Assembly (NCBI RefSeq): GCF_000169335.1
Contig: NZ_AAXW01000014.1
Location: forward strand, 1 to 64,000
Reading direction: 5' to 3'
DNA: 64,000 bases
Source of the DNA: Crocosphaera chwakensis CCY0110
Lineage (GTDB): Bacteria; Cyanobacteriota; Cyanobacteriia; Cyanobacteriales; Microcystaceae
A model generated the notes under the pieces. That model was not told where the DNA came from. It made no database searches and saw only the letters and a list, made by a program, of their open reading frames with translations. The translations under genes were made by a program, and so were the position numbers. This document shows positions 36,476 to 44,897 of this stretch, piece after piece (within the stretch, counting starts at the first letter, position 1; each line of letters starts with the position of its first letter).

Positions 36476-36997
36476 ATGGCAAAAAGTCGCAAAAGTAACC
36501 GAGATAAGTCAAAAGACAGCAACTGGCAAGAACGAGTTATCCAAATTCGTCGTGTTAGTAAAGTGGTCAAAGGGGGTAAAAAATTAAGCTTCCGCGCCAT
36601 TGTTGTGGTTGGCAATGAAAAAGGCCAAGTCGGCGTTGGTGTCGGTAAGGCTGGTGATGTTATTGGTGCCGTCCGTAAAGGGGTTGCTGATGGCAAAAAA
36701 CAACTTATTGACGTTTCTTTAACTAAGTCCAGTTCCATTACTCACATCGCTAAAGGGGTATCCGGTGGAGCTAAAGTTATTGTTCGTCCTGCTGCTCCTG
36801 GTACAGGGGTAATTGCAGGGGGTGCAGTAAGAACCGTTTTAGAACTAGCAGGACTCAAAAATATCCTGGCCAAGCAGTTAGGTTCAAATAATCCCTTAAA
36901 CAACGCTAGAGCCGTAATTAATGCCCTCGAAGGTTTACGAACTTTCTCAGAAGTCGCCCAAGAAAGAGGAGTACCTCTAGAACATCTTTACACTTAA
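36476..36997 (+). CDS. rpsE: 30S ribosomal protein S5
   Basis: 173 residues: WQERVIQIRRVSKVVKGGKK, VGNEKGQVGVGVGKAGDVIG, VRPAAPGTGVIAGGAVRTVL. Contributes to decoding accuracy. rpmD (L30), next in E. coli, is absent. Confidence 0.97.
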   Translation: MAKSRKSNRDKSKDSNWQERVIQIRRVSKVVKGGKKLSFRAIVVVGNEKGQVGVGVGKAGDVIGAVRKGVADGKKQLIDVSLTKSSSITHIAKGVSGGAKVIVRPAAPGTGVIAGGAVRTVLELAGLKNILAKQLGSNNPLNNARAVINALEGLRTFSEVAQERGVPLEHLYT

Positions 36998-37017
36998 ATT
37001 GATATCCAGAAAATCCT

Positions 37018-37494
37018 ATGAGAATACACGAAGTCAACCCCCAAAAAGGGTCAACTAAACGCCGTCGGCGTATTGGCCGAGGCATCTCCGCCGGACAAGG
37101 AGCCAGTGGAGGCTTTGGAATGCGAGGACAAAAATCTCGCTCCGGTACTGGTACAAAAGCCGGTTTTGAAGGGGGACAAATGCCTCTCTATCGTCGGGTT
37201 CCTAAGTTAAAACACTTTCCCCTAGTTAATCCTAGCCATTACACCATTATTAATGTGGGTAAGCTCAATAGTTTATCCCCTAATACCGAAGTTACCCTTG
37301 AAAGTTTAATGGAAGTTGGGTTAATTACTAGTAATGACGGTCCTTTGAAGGTGTTAGGAGATGGTGAATTAACGGTTGCTTTAACGGTTAAAGCAGCAGC
37401 CTTTACAAAGTCAGCTAAAGCCAAAATTGAAAGTGCAGGAGGAAATTGTCAAGATTTATCAGATACCTCCGACACCCCTAGGGATAACGAATAA
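37018..37494 (+). CDS. rplO: 50S ribosomal protein L15
   Basis: 158 residues: GSTKRRRRIGRGISAGQGAS, GQKSRSGTGTKAGFEGGQMP. The C-terminus runs about 12 residues beyond the usual AGG ending (CQDLSDTSDTPRDNE). Followed by a perfect palindrome and 190 bases before secY. Confidence 0.95.
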   Translation: MRIHEVNPQKGSTKRRRRIGRGISAGQGASGGFGMRGQKSRSGTGTKAGFEGGQMPLYRRVPKLKHFPLVNPSHYTIINVGKLNSLSPNTEVTLESLMEVGLITSNDGPLKVLGDGELTVALTVKAAAFTKSAKAKIESAGGNCQDLSDTSDTPRDNE

Positions 37495-37510
37495 TGAATA
37501 CCAAATTATG

Positions 37511-37532
37511 ACCTCTCCTCTAGAGGAGAGGT
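37511..37532 (+). terminator. Perfect 22-base palindrome between rplO and secY
   Basis: ACCTCTCCTCTAGAGGAGAGGT is fully self-complementary, 17 bases after the rplO stop, followed by TTAGTTTCTC. It could attenuate transcription between ribosomal genes and secY, or be a small dispersed palindrome. A+T direct repeats (TATCAATTATTAAT) follow at 37611-37637. Confidence 0.5.
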
Positions 37533-37693
37533 TTAGTTTCTCAATTATCTCAATTAAACAATTGGCTTCTTCGACAAATAAAGAAAACCAATTAAACAAA
37601 ATCATCAACTATCAATTATTAATTATCAATTATTAATTGTTTGGTAAAATGTCACCAATAATAAATAATCGTTGATCACTGAGGTTGCCATTA

Positions 37694-39010
37694 ATGGTTG
37701 TCAGTCGAGAGAAAACACCTACAGCACAAGAAACCTTTTTACAAATGGCACAAGCAGCCGGCCTGCGAGGGCGGTTGTTAATTACCATAGGTTTATTAAT
37801 TTTAATTCGTTTTGGCATTTTTATTCCGATTCCTGGCATTGATCGGGCTAAATTTGTTTCTGCTATTAGCAATAACCAAGTTTTGGGATTTTTGGACATC
37901 TTCACCGGGGGTGGGATTTCCACATTAGGCATTTTTGCTCTGGGAATTCTTCCTTTCATTAATGCCTCGATTATTATGCAGTTGCTAACTGCAGCTATTC
38001 CTTCTTTAGAAGATTTACAGAAAAATGAAGGAGAAGCGGGAAGACGAAAAATTTCCCAAATTACCCGTTATGTGGCCGCTGGATGGGCTGTAATTCAAAG
38101 TACAGCTATTACGGTGGGATTATTACGGGAATATGCCTTAACCGATACCATTTGGTTTGTTCCTGAAACTGTTTTGGCATTAACTGCGGGTTCCATGTTT
38201 GTCATGTGGGTATCAGAGTTAATTACAGAGCGAGGGATCGGAAATGGCGCATCTTTATTAATTTTTGTCAACATTGTGGCGAGTTTACCTAGAACCCTCG
38301 GACAAACTATTGATTATGCCCAAACGGGAGGCAGACAAGCCGTAGCACAAGTGGTTATCCTCTTGTTAGTGTTTTTGGTCATGATTGTGGGTATCGTTTT
38401 CGTCCAAGAAGGAACCCGACGCATTCCAATTATCTCAGCCCGTCGTCAAGTAGGACGGAAGCTTTACCGAGAAAGAACCAGCTACTTACCCCTCAGACTC
38501 AATCAAGGGGGTGTCATGCCCATTATTTTTGCCTCTGCAGTGTTAATTTTACCCCAATCTTTAGCGGGATTTTTTGGAGATGAAGGGGCATTTAGTCAAG
38601 TTTTGATTCAAGTGGCTAATGCTTTACGTCCAGGAACTTGGGTTTATGTGGGAGTTTATTCTCTGTTAATCCTATTTTTTAGTTATTTCTACGCTTCTTT
38701 AATCGTTAACCCTGAAGATGTGTCAAAAAACTTGAAAAAAATGGGGTCTAGTATTCCTGGTATTCGTCCAGGAGAAAAAACAAAAGAGTATCTAGAAGGA
38801 GTTCTTAATCGTTTAACCTTCTTGGGAGCTATCTTTTTGAGTTTTGTGGCAACGGTTCCCACTTTAGTCGAAGGAGCAACCGGCGTTACCACCTTTCGAG
38901 GGTTAGGAGCAACTTCTCTTCTTATTCTCGTTGGTGTCGCCATTGACACAGCTAAACAAATTCAAACCTATGTCATCTCTCAACGTTATGAGGGCATGAT
39001 TAAACAGTAA
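37694..39010 (+). CDS. secY: Preprotein translocase subunit SecY
   Basis: About 438 residues from the ATG at 37694; an in-frame TTG at 37685 would add three. Ten membrane helices with GIFIPIPGIDRAKF, the LGIFALGILPFINASIIMQL plug region, and the cytosolic loop RRQVGRKLYRERTSYLPLRL. Forms the channel with SecE and SecG in both plasma and thylakoid membranes. Precedes adk as in the E. coli-like spc/alpha order found in cyanobacteria. Confidence 0.97.
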   Translation: MVVSREKTPTAQETFLQMAQAAGLRGRLLITIGLLILIRFGIFIPIPGIDRAKFVSAISNNQVLGFLDIFTGGGISTLGIFALGILPFINASIIMQLLTAAIPSLEDLQKNEGEAGRRKISQITRYVAAGWAVIQSTAITVGLLREYALTDTIWFVPETVLALTAGSMFVMWVSELITERGIGNGASLLIFVNIVASLPRTLGQTIDYAQTGGRQAVAQVVILLLVFLVMIVGIVFVQEGTRRIPIISARRQVGRKLYRERTSYLPLRLNQGGVMPIIFASAVLILPQSLAGFFGDEGAFSQVLIQVANALRPGTWVYVGVYSLLILFFSYFYASLIVNPEDVSKNLKKMGSSIPGIRPGEKTKEYLEGVLNRLTFLGAIFLSFVATVPTLVEGATGVTTFRGLGATSLLILVGVAIDTAKQIQTYVISQRYEGMIKQ

Positions 39011-39084
39011 AACATTGGGGAAGAGGAACCACAAGTTCCTTAACCCTACTCTCAAAGAGTAATTAATACAACAATAACAAGATT

Positions 39085-39645
39085 ATGAGTACAGGGAAGG
39101 GATTGATTTTTTTGGGTCCGCCCGGTTCAGGGAAAGGAACCCAAGCCCAACAATTATCAGAAGCGCTTAATATTCCCCATATTTCTACAGGAGAAATGTT
39201 ACGAGAAGCCATTGCCAAACAAACTCCTTTAGGTCAAAAAGCTCAGACTTATGTAGATAAAGGGGAGTTAGTGCCTGATGAGTTATTATTAGGTTTAATT
39301 GAAAATCGCTTAAATCAAGAAGATGCTCAACAGGGTTGGATTTTAGATGGATTTCCGCGTAACGTTCCCCAAGCTGAGTTTTTAGATAAATTACTTCACA
39401 AATTAAGCAAGTTTTCTCAACAAGCGATCAATTTAGACGTTCCCGATGAAGTGATTATTGATCGTTTGTTACTACGGGGGCGAAAAGACGATAACGAACA
39501 GACAATTCGCCGTCGTTTAGAAGTTTACCGAGAAAAAACTCAACCTGTCCTTGATTATTATCGTCAACACGACAGATTATCTTCTATTGATGGTAACCGT
39601 CAGTTAGACAAAGTAACTACCACTCTTAAACAAGTAGTGAGTTAA
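39085..39645 (+). CDS. adk: Adenylate kinase (short form)
   Basis: 186 residues with P-loop GPPGSGKGTQ, STGEMLREA, WILDGFPRNVPQAEF and a short LID (LLLRGRKDDNEQTIRRRLEV) lacking the long zinc-type insert. Interconverts ATP + AMP and 2 ADP in the cytosol. 74 bases after secY. Confidence 0.97.
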   Translation: MSTGKGLIFLGPPGSGKGTQAQQLSEALNIPHISTGEMLREAIAKQTPLGQKAQTYVDKGELVPDELLLGLIENRLNQEDAQQGWILDGFPRNVPQAEFLDKLLHKLSKFSQQAINLDVPDEVIIDRLLLRGRKDDNEQTIRRRLEVYREKTQPVLDYYRQHDRLSSIDGNRQLDKVTTTLKQVVS

Positions 39646-39802
39646 AAGGGCAATGAAATTCGGTAAAAAGCCAAGAACAATAAGGAGGTTTGCTAAGATA
39701 TGTAAGGGAAAGTTGATGGTGACCCTTCTTTTATGATAAAGAAACGTCCGATTATAAGGATAATTCATCTTTTCCTAATTATACTATTTGAGGCATCAGA
39801 TT

Positions 39803-40033
39803 GTGTCAAAACAAGACTTAATTGAAATGGAAGGAACCGTAACCGAGTCTCTTCCCAATGCTATGTTCCGAGTGGATCTCGACAACGGGTTTAATGTATT
39901 AGCCCATATTTCCGGAAAGATTCGTCGTAACTACATTAAAATTCTGCCAGGCGATCGGGTTAAAGTAGAATTAACCCCCTACGATCTCACCAAAGGGAGA
40001 ATTACTTATCGGCTAAAAGGTAGTAAAAAGTAA
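39803..40033 (+). CDS. infA: Translation initiation factor IF-1
   Basis: 76 residues from GTG at 39803 (SKQDLIEMEGTVTESLPNAM), OB fold with RVDLDNGFNVLAHISGKIRR and GDRVKVELTPYDLTKGRITY. The GTG start gives the family's standard N-terminus; an upstream in-frame TTG at 39788 would add five odd residues. Preceded by a 157-base gap. Confidence 0.96.
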   Translation: MSKQDLIEMEGTVTESLPNAMFRVDLDNGFNVLAHISGKIRRNYIKILPGDRVKVELTPYDLTKGRITYRLKGSKK

Positions 40034-40149
40034 GATGTTAGGGGGATAAAAATCCCCTCATTAGTCTCTCTTAAATTACTATTATAGCTGACACAAACCA
40101 GCAAAATTTGCTATAATAATAAGCTTGCAGTCCTGCTGTAGAAAAATCC

Positions 40150-40263
40150 ATGAAAGTCAGACCATCAGTAAAAAAAATGTGTGAAAAATGTCGCGTCATA
40201 CGGCGACGGGGGAAAGTCATGGTACTGTGTACTAACCCAAAACACAAGCAACGTCAGGGTTAG
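40150..40263 (+). CDS. rpmJ: 50S ribosomal protein L36
   Basis: 37 residues: MKVRPSVKKMCEKCRVIRRR, with zinc ligands in CEKC, then VLC and the His of NPKHKQRQG: the C+ form. Too short for most ORF cut-offs but certain by sequence. Sits between infA and rpsM as expected. Confidence 0.97.
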   Translation: MKVRPSVKKMCEKCRVIRRRGKVMVLCTNPKHKQRQG

Positions 40264-40331
40264 GATGACATTTCCTTTCACAACCAGAAAAACATTAGGC
40301 AAACAAGAACACGCTAAGAGGGAAAACAAAA

Positions 40332-40715
40332 GTGGCAAGGATATCTGGTGTTGACCTGCCAAGGGATAAACGAGTCGAAATTGGCTTAACTTATCTATAT
40401 GGTATTGGTTTATCACGATCTCAAGAAATTTTAGAAGAAACCGGTGTCAACCCTGACACCCGTGTACGAGATTTAAGCGACGAAGATGTAGCCAAATTAC
40501 GGGCTTGTATCGAAAACAACTATCAAATCGAAGGGGATTTGAGACGTTGGGAAGCCATGAATATCAAGCGATTGGCTGACATCGGTACCTATCGAGGCCG
40601 TCGTCATCGTCAGGGGCTTCCCGTCAGAGGACAACGCACAAGAACCAACGGGCGTACCCGTCGAGGTAGACGGGTAACTGTCGCAGGGAAGAAAAAAGCT
40701 CCCTCTAAGAAATAA
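40332..40715 (+). CDS. rpsM: 30S ribosomal protein S13
   Basis: 127 residues, GTG start (ARISGVDLPRDKRVEIGLTY). Conserved YGIGLSRSQEIL and RGRRHRQGLPVRGQRTRTNG. Head protein contacting P-site tRNA. Confidence 0.97.
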   Translation: MARISGVDLPRDKRVEIGLTYLYGIGLSRSQEILEETGVNPDTRVRDLSDEDVAKLRACIENNYQIEGDLRRWEAMNIKRLADIGTYRGRRHRQGLPVRGQRTRTNGRTRRGRRVTVAGKKKAPSKK

Positions 40716-40763
40716 TCAGCATTTATTGGCACTTAAATTAGAGAAAAATTTCAGCGAAAGATT

Positions 40764-41156
40764 ATGGCGCGACCAACGAAAAAAGGCGGACCCAAAAAAC
40801 AAAAGAAAAACGTTCCTAATGGTGTGGCTCATATTCAGTCCACCTTCAACAATACTATTATCACCATTTCTGACACGAGAGGGGATGTAATTTCCTGGTC
40901 TTCAGCTGGGGCAAGTGGCTTTAAAGGCGCTAAAAAAGGAACTCCCTTTGCTGCACAAACTGCAGCCGACTCTGCAGCCCGTCGAGCGATCGACCAAGGA
41001 ATGCGACAAATAGAAGTTATGGTAAGCGGACCCGGTGCCGGCAGAGAAACAGCCATCCGCGCACTACAAGGGGCTGGATTAGAAATTACTCTAATTCGAG
41101 ATGTTACCCCCATTCCCCATAACGGCTGTCGTCCCCCAAAACGACGCCGAGTTTAG
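40764..41156 (+). CDS. rpsK: 30S ribosomal protein S11
   Basis: 130 residues: NGVAHIQSTFNNTIITISDT, SAGASGFKGAKKGTPFAAQT, and VTPIPHNGCRPPKRRRV. Platform protein near the mRNA exit. Confidence 0.97.
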   Translation: MARPTKKGGPKKQKKNVPNGVAHIQSTFNNTIITISDTRGDVISWSSAGASGFKGAKKGTPFAAQTAADSAARRAIDQGMRQIEVMVSGPGAGRETAIRALQGAGLEITLIRDVTPIPHNGCRPPKRRRV

Positions 41157-41202
41157 CCAGTGTTACCCATCTTCATCACACTATGAATATTTGGCGTTAG
41201 GA

Positions 41203-41224
41203 CAGACACAATCGTTCGTGTCTG
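41203..41224 (+). promoter_or_regulatory. Hairpin before rpoA
   Basis: CAGACAC (41203-41209)/GTGTCTG (41218-41224) with an 8-base loop, 20 bases before the GGAGGT ribosome site of rpoA. May affect rpoA translation or mRNA processing. Confidence 0.45.
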
Positions 41225-41258
41225 GGAGGCATTTGACAATGAAGGGAGGTCACTAAGC

Positions 41259-42203
41259 GTGGCGCAATTTCAGATTGAGTGTATAGAATCTAAGACTCAA
41301 AAAAATCAGAGTCAATATAGTAAATTTGTTCTAGAACCATTGGAACGGGGTCAAGGGACAACTGTTGGCAATGCCCTCAGACGGGTATTATTAGCCAACT
41401 TAGAAGGAACAGCAGTTACAGCCATTCGCATTGGCGGGGTAAATCACGAATTTGCCACTATTCCTGGGGTCAGAGAAGATGTCTTAGAAATCATGTTAAA
41501 CATGAAAGAGATCGTCCTCAAGAGTTATACGGAACAGCCGCAAATCGGTCGGTTGGTAGCCACAGGAGCAGCCCATGTCACCGCAGGTCAGTTCGATTTA
41601 CCATCAGAAGTAGAAGTCATTAATCCCACTCAACCCATTGCTACTCTGACAGAGGGAGCAAAACTAGAGATGGAATTTCGCATCGAGAAAGGCGTGGGAT
41701 ATGTACCCGTAGAAAGGTCTAGCGACGAACCGACGGCCCTCGACTTTTTGCAGATTGATGCTGTATTTATGCCAGTAACCAAGGTAAATTACAGCGTAGA
41801 GAGTATTCGCGGGGAAGAAGGAGAAGCTAAAGATCGTCTGATGTTAGAAATTTGGACAAATGGGAGTTTTAACCCCAAAGAAGCCTTATCTAGAGCAGCA
41901 GACATCTTAGTAGACTTATTTAATCCCCTCAAAGATCTTAATCAACTCGAAACAGCCGTTCCCGAATACCCAGACGAAGAAAATCCTCAAAGTCAGATTC
42001 CCATCGAAGAACTACAGTTGTCTGTACGGGCTTATAATTGCTTGAAACGGGCGCAAATTAACACGGTGGCAGACTTACTAGATTATAGTCAAGAGGATCT
42101 CTTAGAAATTAAAAACTTTGGGCAAAAATCGGCAGAAGAAGTGATTGAAGCCTTACAAAAACGTTTGGGGATTACCTTACCCCAAGAAAAAGCAAAAGCT
42201 TAA
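41259..42203 (+). CDS. rpoA: DNA-directed RNA polymerase subunit alpha
   Basis: 314 residues from GTG at 41259, with GGAGGT at 41245-41250. N-terminal dimerisation domain (LEPLERGQGTTVGNALRRVL) and C-terminal domain (IEELQLSVRAYNCLKRAQIN, LLEIKNFGQKSAEEVIEAL) joined by an acidic linker. Assembles core polymerase. Confidence 0.98.
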   Translation: MAQFQIECIESKTQKNQSQYSKFVLEPLERGQGTTVGNALRRVLLANLEGTAVTAIRIGGVNHEFATIPGVREDVLEIMLNMKEIVLKSYTEQPQIGRLVATGAAHVTAGQFDLPSEVEVINPTQPIATLTEGAKLEMEFRIEKGVGYVPVERSSDEPTALDFLQIDAVFMPVTKVNYSVESIRGEEGEAKDRLMLEIWTNGSFNPKEALSRAADILVDLFNPLKDLNQLETAVPEYPDEENPQSQIPIEELQLSVRAYNCLKRAQINTVADLLDYSQEDLLEIKNFGQKSAEEVIEALQKRLGITLPQEKAKA

Positions 42204-42207
42204 TAGG

Positions 42208-42241
42208 TGATCAATCATGTCCTTAAAGGGGTGATTGATCA
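42208..42241 (+). promoter_or_regulatory. Hairpin between rpoA and rplQ
   Basis: Perfect 10-base arms TGATCAATCA (42208-42217)/TGATTGATCA (42232-42241), loop 14. No T-run follows, so processing or stability element is more likely than a strong terminator. Confidence 0.5.
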
Positions 42242-42279
42242 TCATGACGGTTCAATTAGTTTAGGGAGGAAAAACAACA

Positions 42280-42630
42280 ATGCGTCATCGGTGTCGTGTC
42301 CCTCAAATGGGAAAACCTGCCGACCAACGAAAAGCTCTATTGCGATCACTGACAACAGAGTTAATTCGTCATGGTCAAATTAAAACCACAAAAACCCGTG
42401 CTAAAGCAGTGCGTTCTGAAGTAGAACGAATGATCACCTTAGCAAAGGATGGATCATTAGCTGCTCGCCGTAGGGCAATTAGTTATCTCTATGATAAACA
42501 GTTGGTTCATGCCTTATTTGCTGAAGCCCCAGAACGTTACAGTAACCGTAACGGAGGATATACTCGTGTTGTACGAACCATGCGTCGTCGGGGAGATAAT
42601 GCGGAAATGGCCATTATTGAGTTAATGTAA
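42280..42630 (+). CDS. rplQ: 50S ribosomal protein L17
   Basis: 116 residues: MRHRCRVPQMGKPADQRKAL, LIRHGQIKTTKTRAKAVRSE, and NGGYTRVVRTMRRRGDNAEM. GGGAGGAAA precedes the ATG. Confidence 0.97.
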   Translation: MRHRCRVPQMGKPADQRKALLRSLTTELIRHGQIKTTKTRAKAVRSEVERMITLAKDGSLAARRRAISYLYDKQLVHALFAEAPERYSNRNGGYTRVVRTMRRRGDNAEMAIIELM

Positions 42631-42667
42631 GCAAATTTCTGTATCAAAGCGGTAACAGGGTTGGTCT

Positions 42668-43525
42668 ATGGACAATTTAAAGCAACAACCAAACCGAAAA
42701 CGAGTGGCTCTGGTAATTCAATATCAGGGAAGTCGGTTTCATGGTTGGCAAAGACAACCTAACCAGCGTACCGTTCAAGAAGTCATCGAAAGCAGCATTG
42801 CTGAAGTTTTGGGCTATCACACTCCTATTCACGGAGCAGGCCGAACCGATGCAGGGGTTCATGCAGCTGCTCAAGTTGCTCATTTTGACTACATTAGCCC
42901 AATTCCTCCCCAACGGTGGGTAGAGATTCTAAACCAACGTTTACCCGATGATATCTTAATTCGAGGGTGTGCCGAAGTTTCCTTAACTTGGCACGCTCGC
43001 TTTTCAGCTTTGTGGCGACGTTACCGTTATAGCTTTTACACGGATAAATGCCCGAATTTGTTCGTTAGACCCTTTAGTTGGCACTATTATTATGAGCCTT
43101 TAGATGCGGAATTGATGCAAAAGGCATTAACCCCTTTATTAGGAAGACATCATTTAGCAGCCTTTCGTCGAGCAGGTTCTCACCGTCATCATTCTTGGGT
43201 AGAAGTCCAAGAGACTCGATGTTATCGTCAAGGACAATTTATTCATTTAGAAATCCAAGCCAACGGATTTTTATACGGAATGGTACGGTTACTGGTGGGA
43301 CTATTGGTGGAAGTGGGAAGCGGTAAGCGATCGCTAACTAATTTTACTGAAATTTGGCAAAATCAACGGCGTGAACAAGTTAAATATTCTGCCCCTGCTA
43401 AAGGTTTATGTTTACTAAGAGTGGGCTATCCTAATTTTCCTTTCCCTTCTTGGGTTTGGTTTGATACTCAACCTTTATTTGTTTTTACAGGGAACAGGGA
43501 AAAATGCAGCGAAGTTATGAAGTAA
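42668..43525 (+). CDS. truA: tRNA pseudouridine38-40 synthase
   Basis: 285 residues; catalytic Asp61 in HGAGRTDAGVHAAAQVAHFD, N-terminal VALVIQYQGSRFHGWQRQPN. Makes pseudouridine in the anticodon stem-loop. Its place between rplQ and rplM is conserved in cyanobacteria. Confidence 0.96.
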   Translation: MDNLKQQPNRKRVALVIQYQGSRFHGWQRQPNQRTVQEVIESSIAEVLGYHTPIHGAGRTDAGVHAAAQVAHFDYISPIPPQRWVEILNQRLPDDILIRGCAEVSLTWHARFSALWRRYRYSFYTDKCPNLFVRPFSWHYYYEPLDAELMQKALTPLLGRHHLAAFRRAGSHRHHSWVEVQETRCYRQGQFIHLEIQANGFLYGMVRLLVGLLVEVGSGKRSLTNFTEIWQNQRREQVKYSAPAKGLCLLRVGYPNFPFPSWVWFDTQPLFVFTGNREKCSEVMK

Positions 43526-43593
43526 TCTTGACTGTCTAACTCCTGATGTCAACTAAAAAACACTCTAGTTAATTTTTTACTTTCTTATTATCC

Positions 43594-44049
43594 ATGACTA
43601 AAACAATTACACCATCACCAGAAATACTTGACCAGAAATGGTATCTTATCGACGCAACAGATCAGCGTCTAGGACGACTCGCTTGTGAAGTCGCCAAAAT
43701 TTTACGAGGCAAAAATAAGCCGACTTATACCCCTCACATGGATACAGGGGATTTTGTTATCATTATTAATGCTGATAAAGTAGTTGTCACCGGTCGCAAA
43801 AGCACTCAAAAATTATATCGCCGTCACTCTGGAAGACCAGGGGGAATGAAAATTGAAACCTTTGATAAGCTACAACAACGAATTCCTGAGAGAATTATAG
43901 AAAAAGCGATTAAAGGGATGTTGCCGAAAAATGCTTTAGGCCGTCAACTGTTCACAAAGTTAAAAGTGTATCCAGGGCCAAATCATCCTCATCAAGCTCA
44001 AAAACCTGAAGAATTAACCTTAAATACTATTCCCAACGGAGATAAATAA
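43594..44049 (+). CDS. rplM: 50S ribosomal protein L13
   Basis: 151 residues: KWYLIDATDQRLGRLACEVA, YTPHMDTGDFVIIINADKVV, and MLPKNALGRQLFTKLKVYPG. Its TAA shares its last A with the ATG of rpsI (TAATG), a coupling arrangement. Confidence 0.97.
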   Translation: MTKTITPSPEILDQKWYLIDATDQRLGRLACEVAKILRGKNKPTYTPHMDTGDFVIIINADKVVVTGRKSTQKLYRRHSGRPGGMKIETFDKLQQRIPERIIEKAIKGMLPKNALGRQLFTKLKVYPGPNHPHQAQKPEELTLNTIPNGDK

Positions 44050-44462
44050 TGCAAGCAACCGAAAATAAAGGAAAAGCCGTTTATTGGGGAACCGGTCGTC
44101 GGAAGTCCGCAGTGGCTAGGGTTCGCCTGATTCCTGGCAGTGGCGAAATTATTGTCAATAAAAAACCAGGTAATATCTACTTTAATCGTATTCCTGATTA
44201 CCTTCAAGCCATTAAAGGTCCTCTAGAAACCCTAGGATTAGAAAATGATTATGATATCCTGGTCAATGCTCACGGTGGCGGTTTAACGGGTCAAGCCGAT
44301 GCCGTAAAATTAGGAGTTGCTAGAGCCTTATGTGAGTTAGCCCCCGAAAACCGTCCTCCTCTCAAAGCAGAAGGTTATTTAACCCGTGATCCTCGCGCTA
44401 AGGAACGGAAAAAATACGGCTTACACAAGGCGCGTAAAGCTCCTCAATACTCTAAACGATAA
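44049..44462 (+). CDS. rpsI: 30S ribosomal protein S9
   Basis: 137 residues: GTGRRKSAVARVRLIPGSGE, AHGGGLTGQADAVKLGVARA, ending KKYGLHKARKAPQYSKR, whose terminal Arg contacts P-site tRNA. Overlaps the rplM stop by one base. Confidence 0.97.
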   Translation: MQATENKGKAVYWGTGRRKSAVARVRLIPGSGEIIVNKKPGNIYFNRIPDYLQAIKGPLETLGLENDYDILVNAHGGGLTGQADAVKLGVARALCELAPENRPPLKAEGYLTRDPRAKERKKYGLHKARKAPQYSKR

Positions 44463-44500
44463 ATCAACAATTAGACCTATTTAGTAAGGAGATAAATAGC

Positions 44501-44755
44501 ATGGCAAAACCTGATATTCATCCAACTTGGTATCCAGAAGCTAAGGTTATCTGTAACGGTGAAGTGGTGATGACTGTTGGCTCGACTCAACCCGAAATTA
44601 ATGTTGAAGTTTGGTCTGGTAATCATCCTTTCTATACTGGAACTCAGAAGATTATTGACACCGAGGGACGGGTAGATCGTTTCCAGAAACGTTACGCTAT
44701 GATTGGCAAAAAAAGCAAGAAAAAAGCTCCAGATGCAGATGCGTCTGAAAAATAG
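44501..44755 (+). CDS. rpmE: 50S ribosomal protein L31 (zinc site degenerate)
   Basis: 84 residues: DIHPTWYPEAKVICNGEVVM, HPFYTGTQKIIDTEGRVDRF. Of the four zinc cysteines of the C+ form only Cys18 remains; the second pair is replaced (VWSGNHPF instead of VCSKCHPF), so the protein is effectively C-minus. Basic then acidic tail. AAGGAGA before the ATG. Confidence 0.95.
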   Translation: MAKPDIHPTWYPEAKVICNGEVVMTVGSTQPEINVEVWSGNHPFYTGTQKIIDTEGRVDRFQKRYAMIGKKSKKKAPDADASEK

Positions 44756-44775
44756 CGACAAAAACAACGTCGTTG

Positions 44776-44798
44776 ACCCAGCAGAGCTTCTGCTGGGT
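44776..44798 (+). terminator. Terminator after rpmE
   Basis: Strong stem ACCCAGCAG/CTGCTGGGT with loop AGCTT, 20 bases beyond the rpmE stop, extended by AAACAAC outside and GTTGTTT after it, so a U-rich tail follows. Probably ends the ribosomal transcript; prfA would then have its own promoter. Confidence 0.8.
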
Positions 44799-44897
44799 TG
44801 TTGTTTATCAATTTTCAGTGAATAGTAACATTAGGAGACAACTGAGAACTGATAATTAAGCTACTGTTAGATTAAAAAATTGAAGTAGAGAAATATT

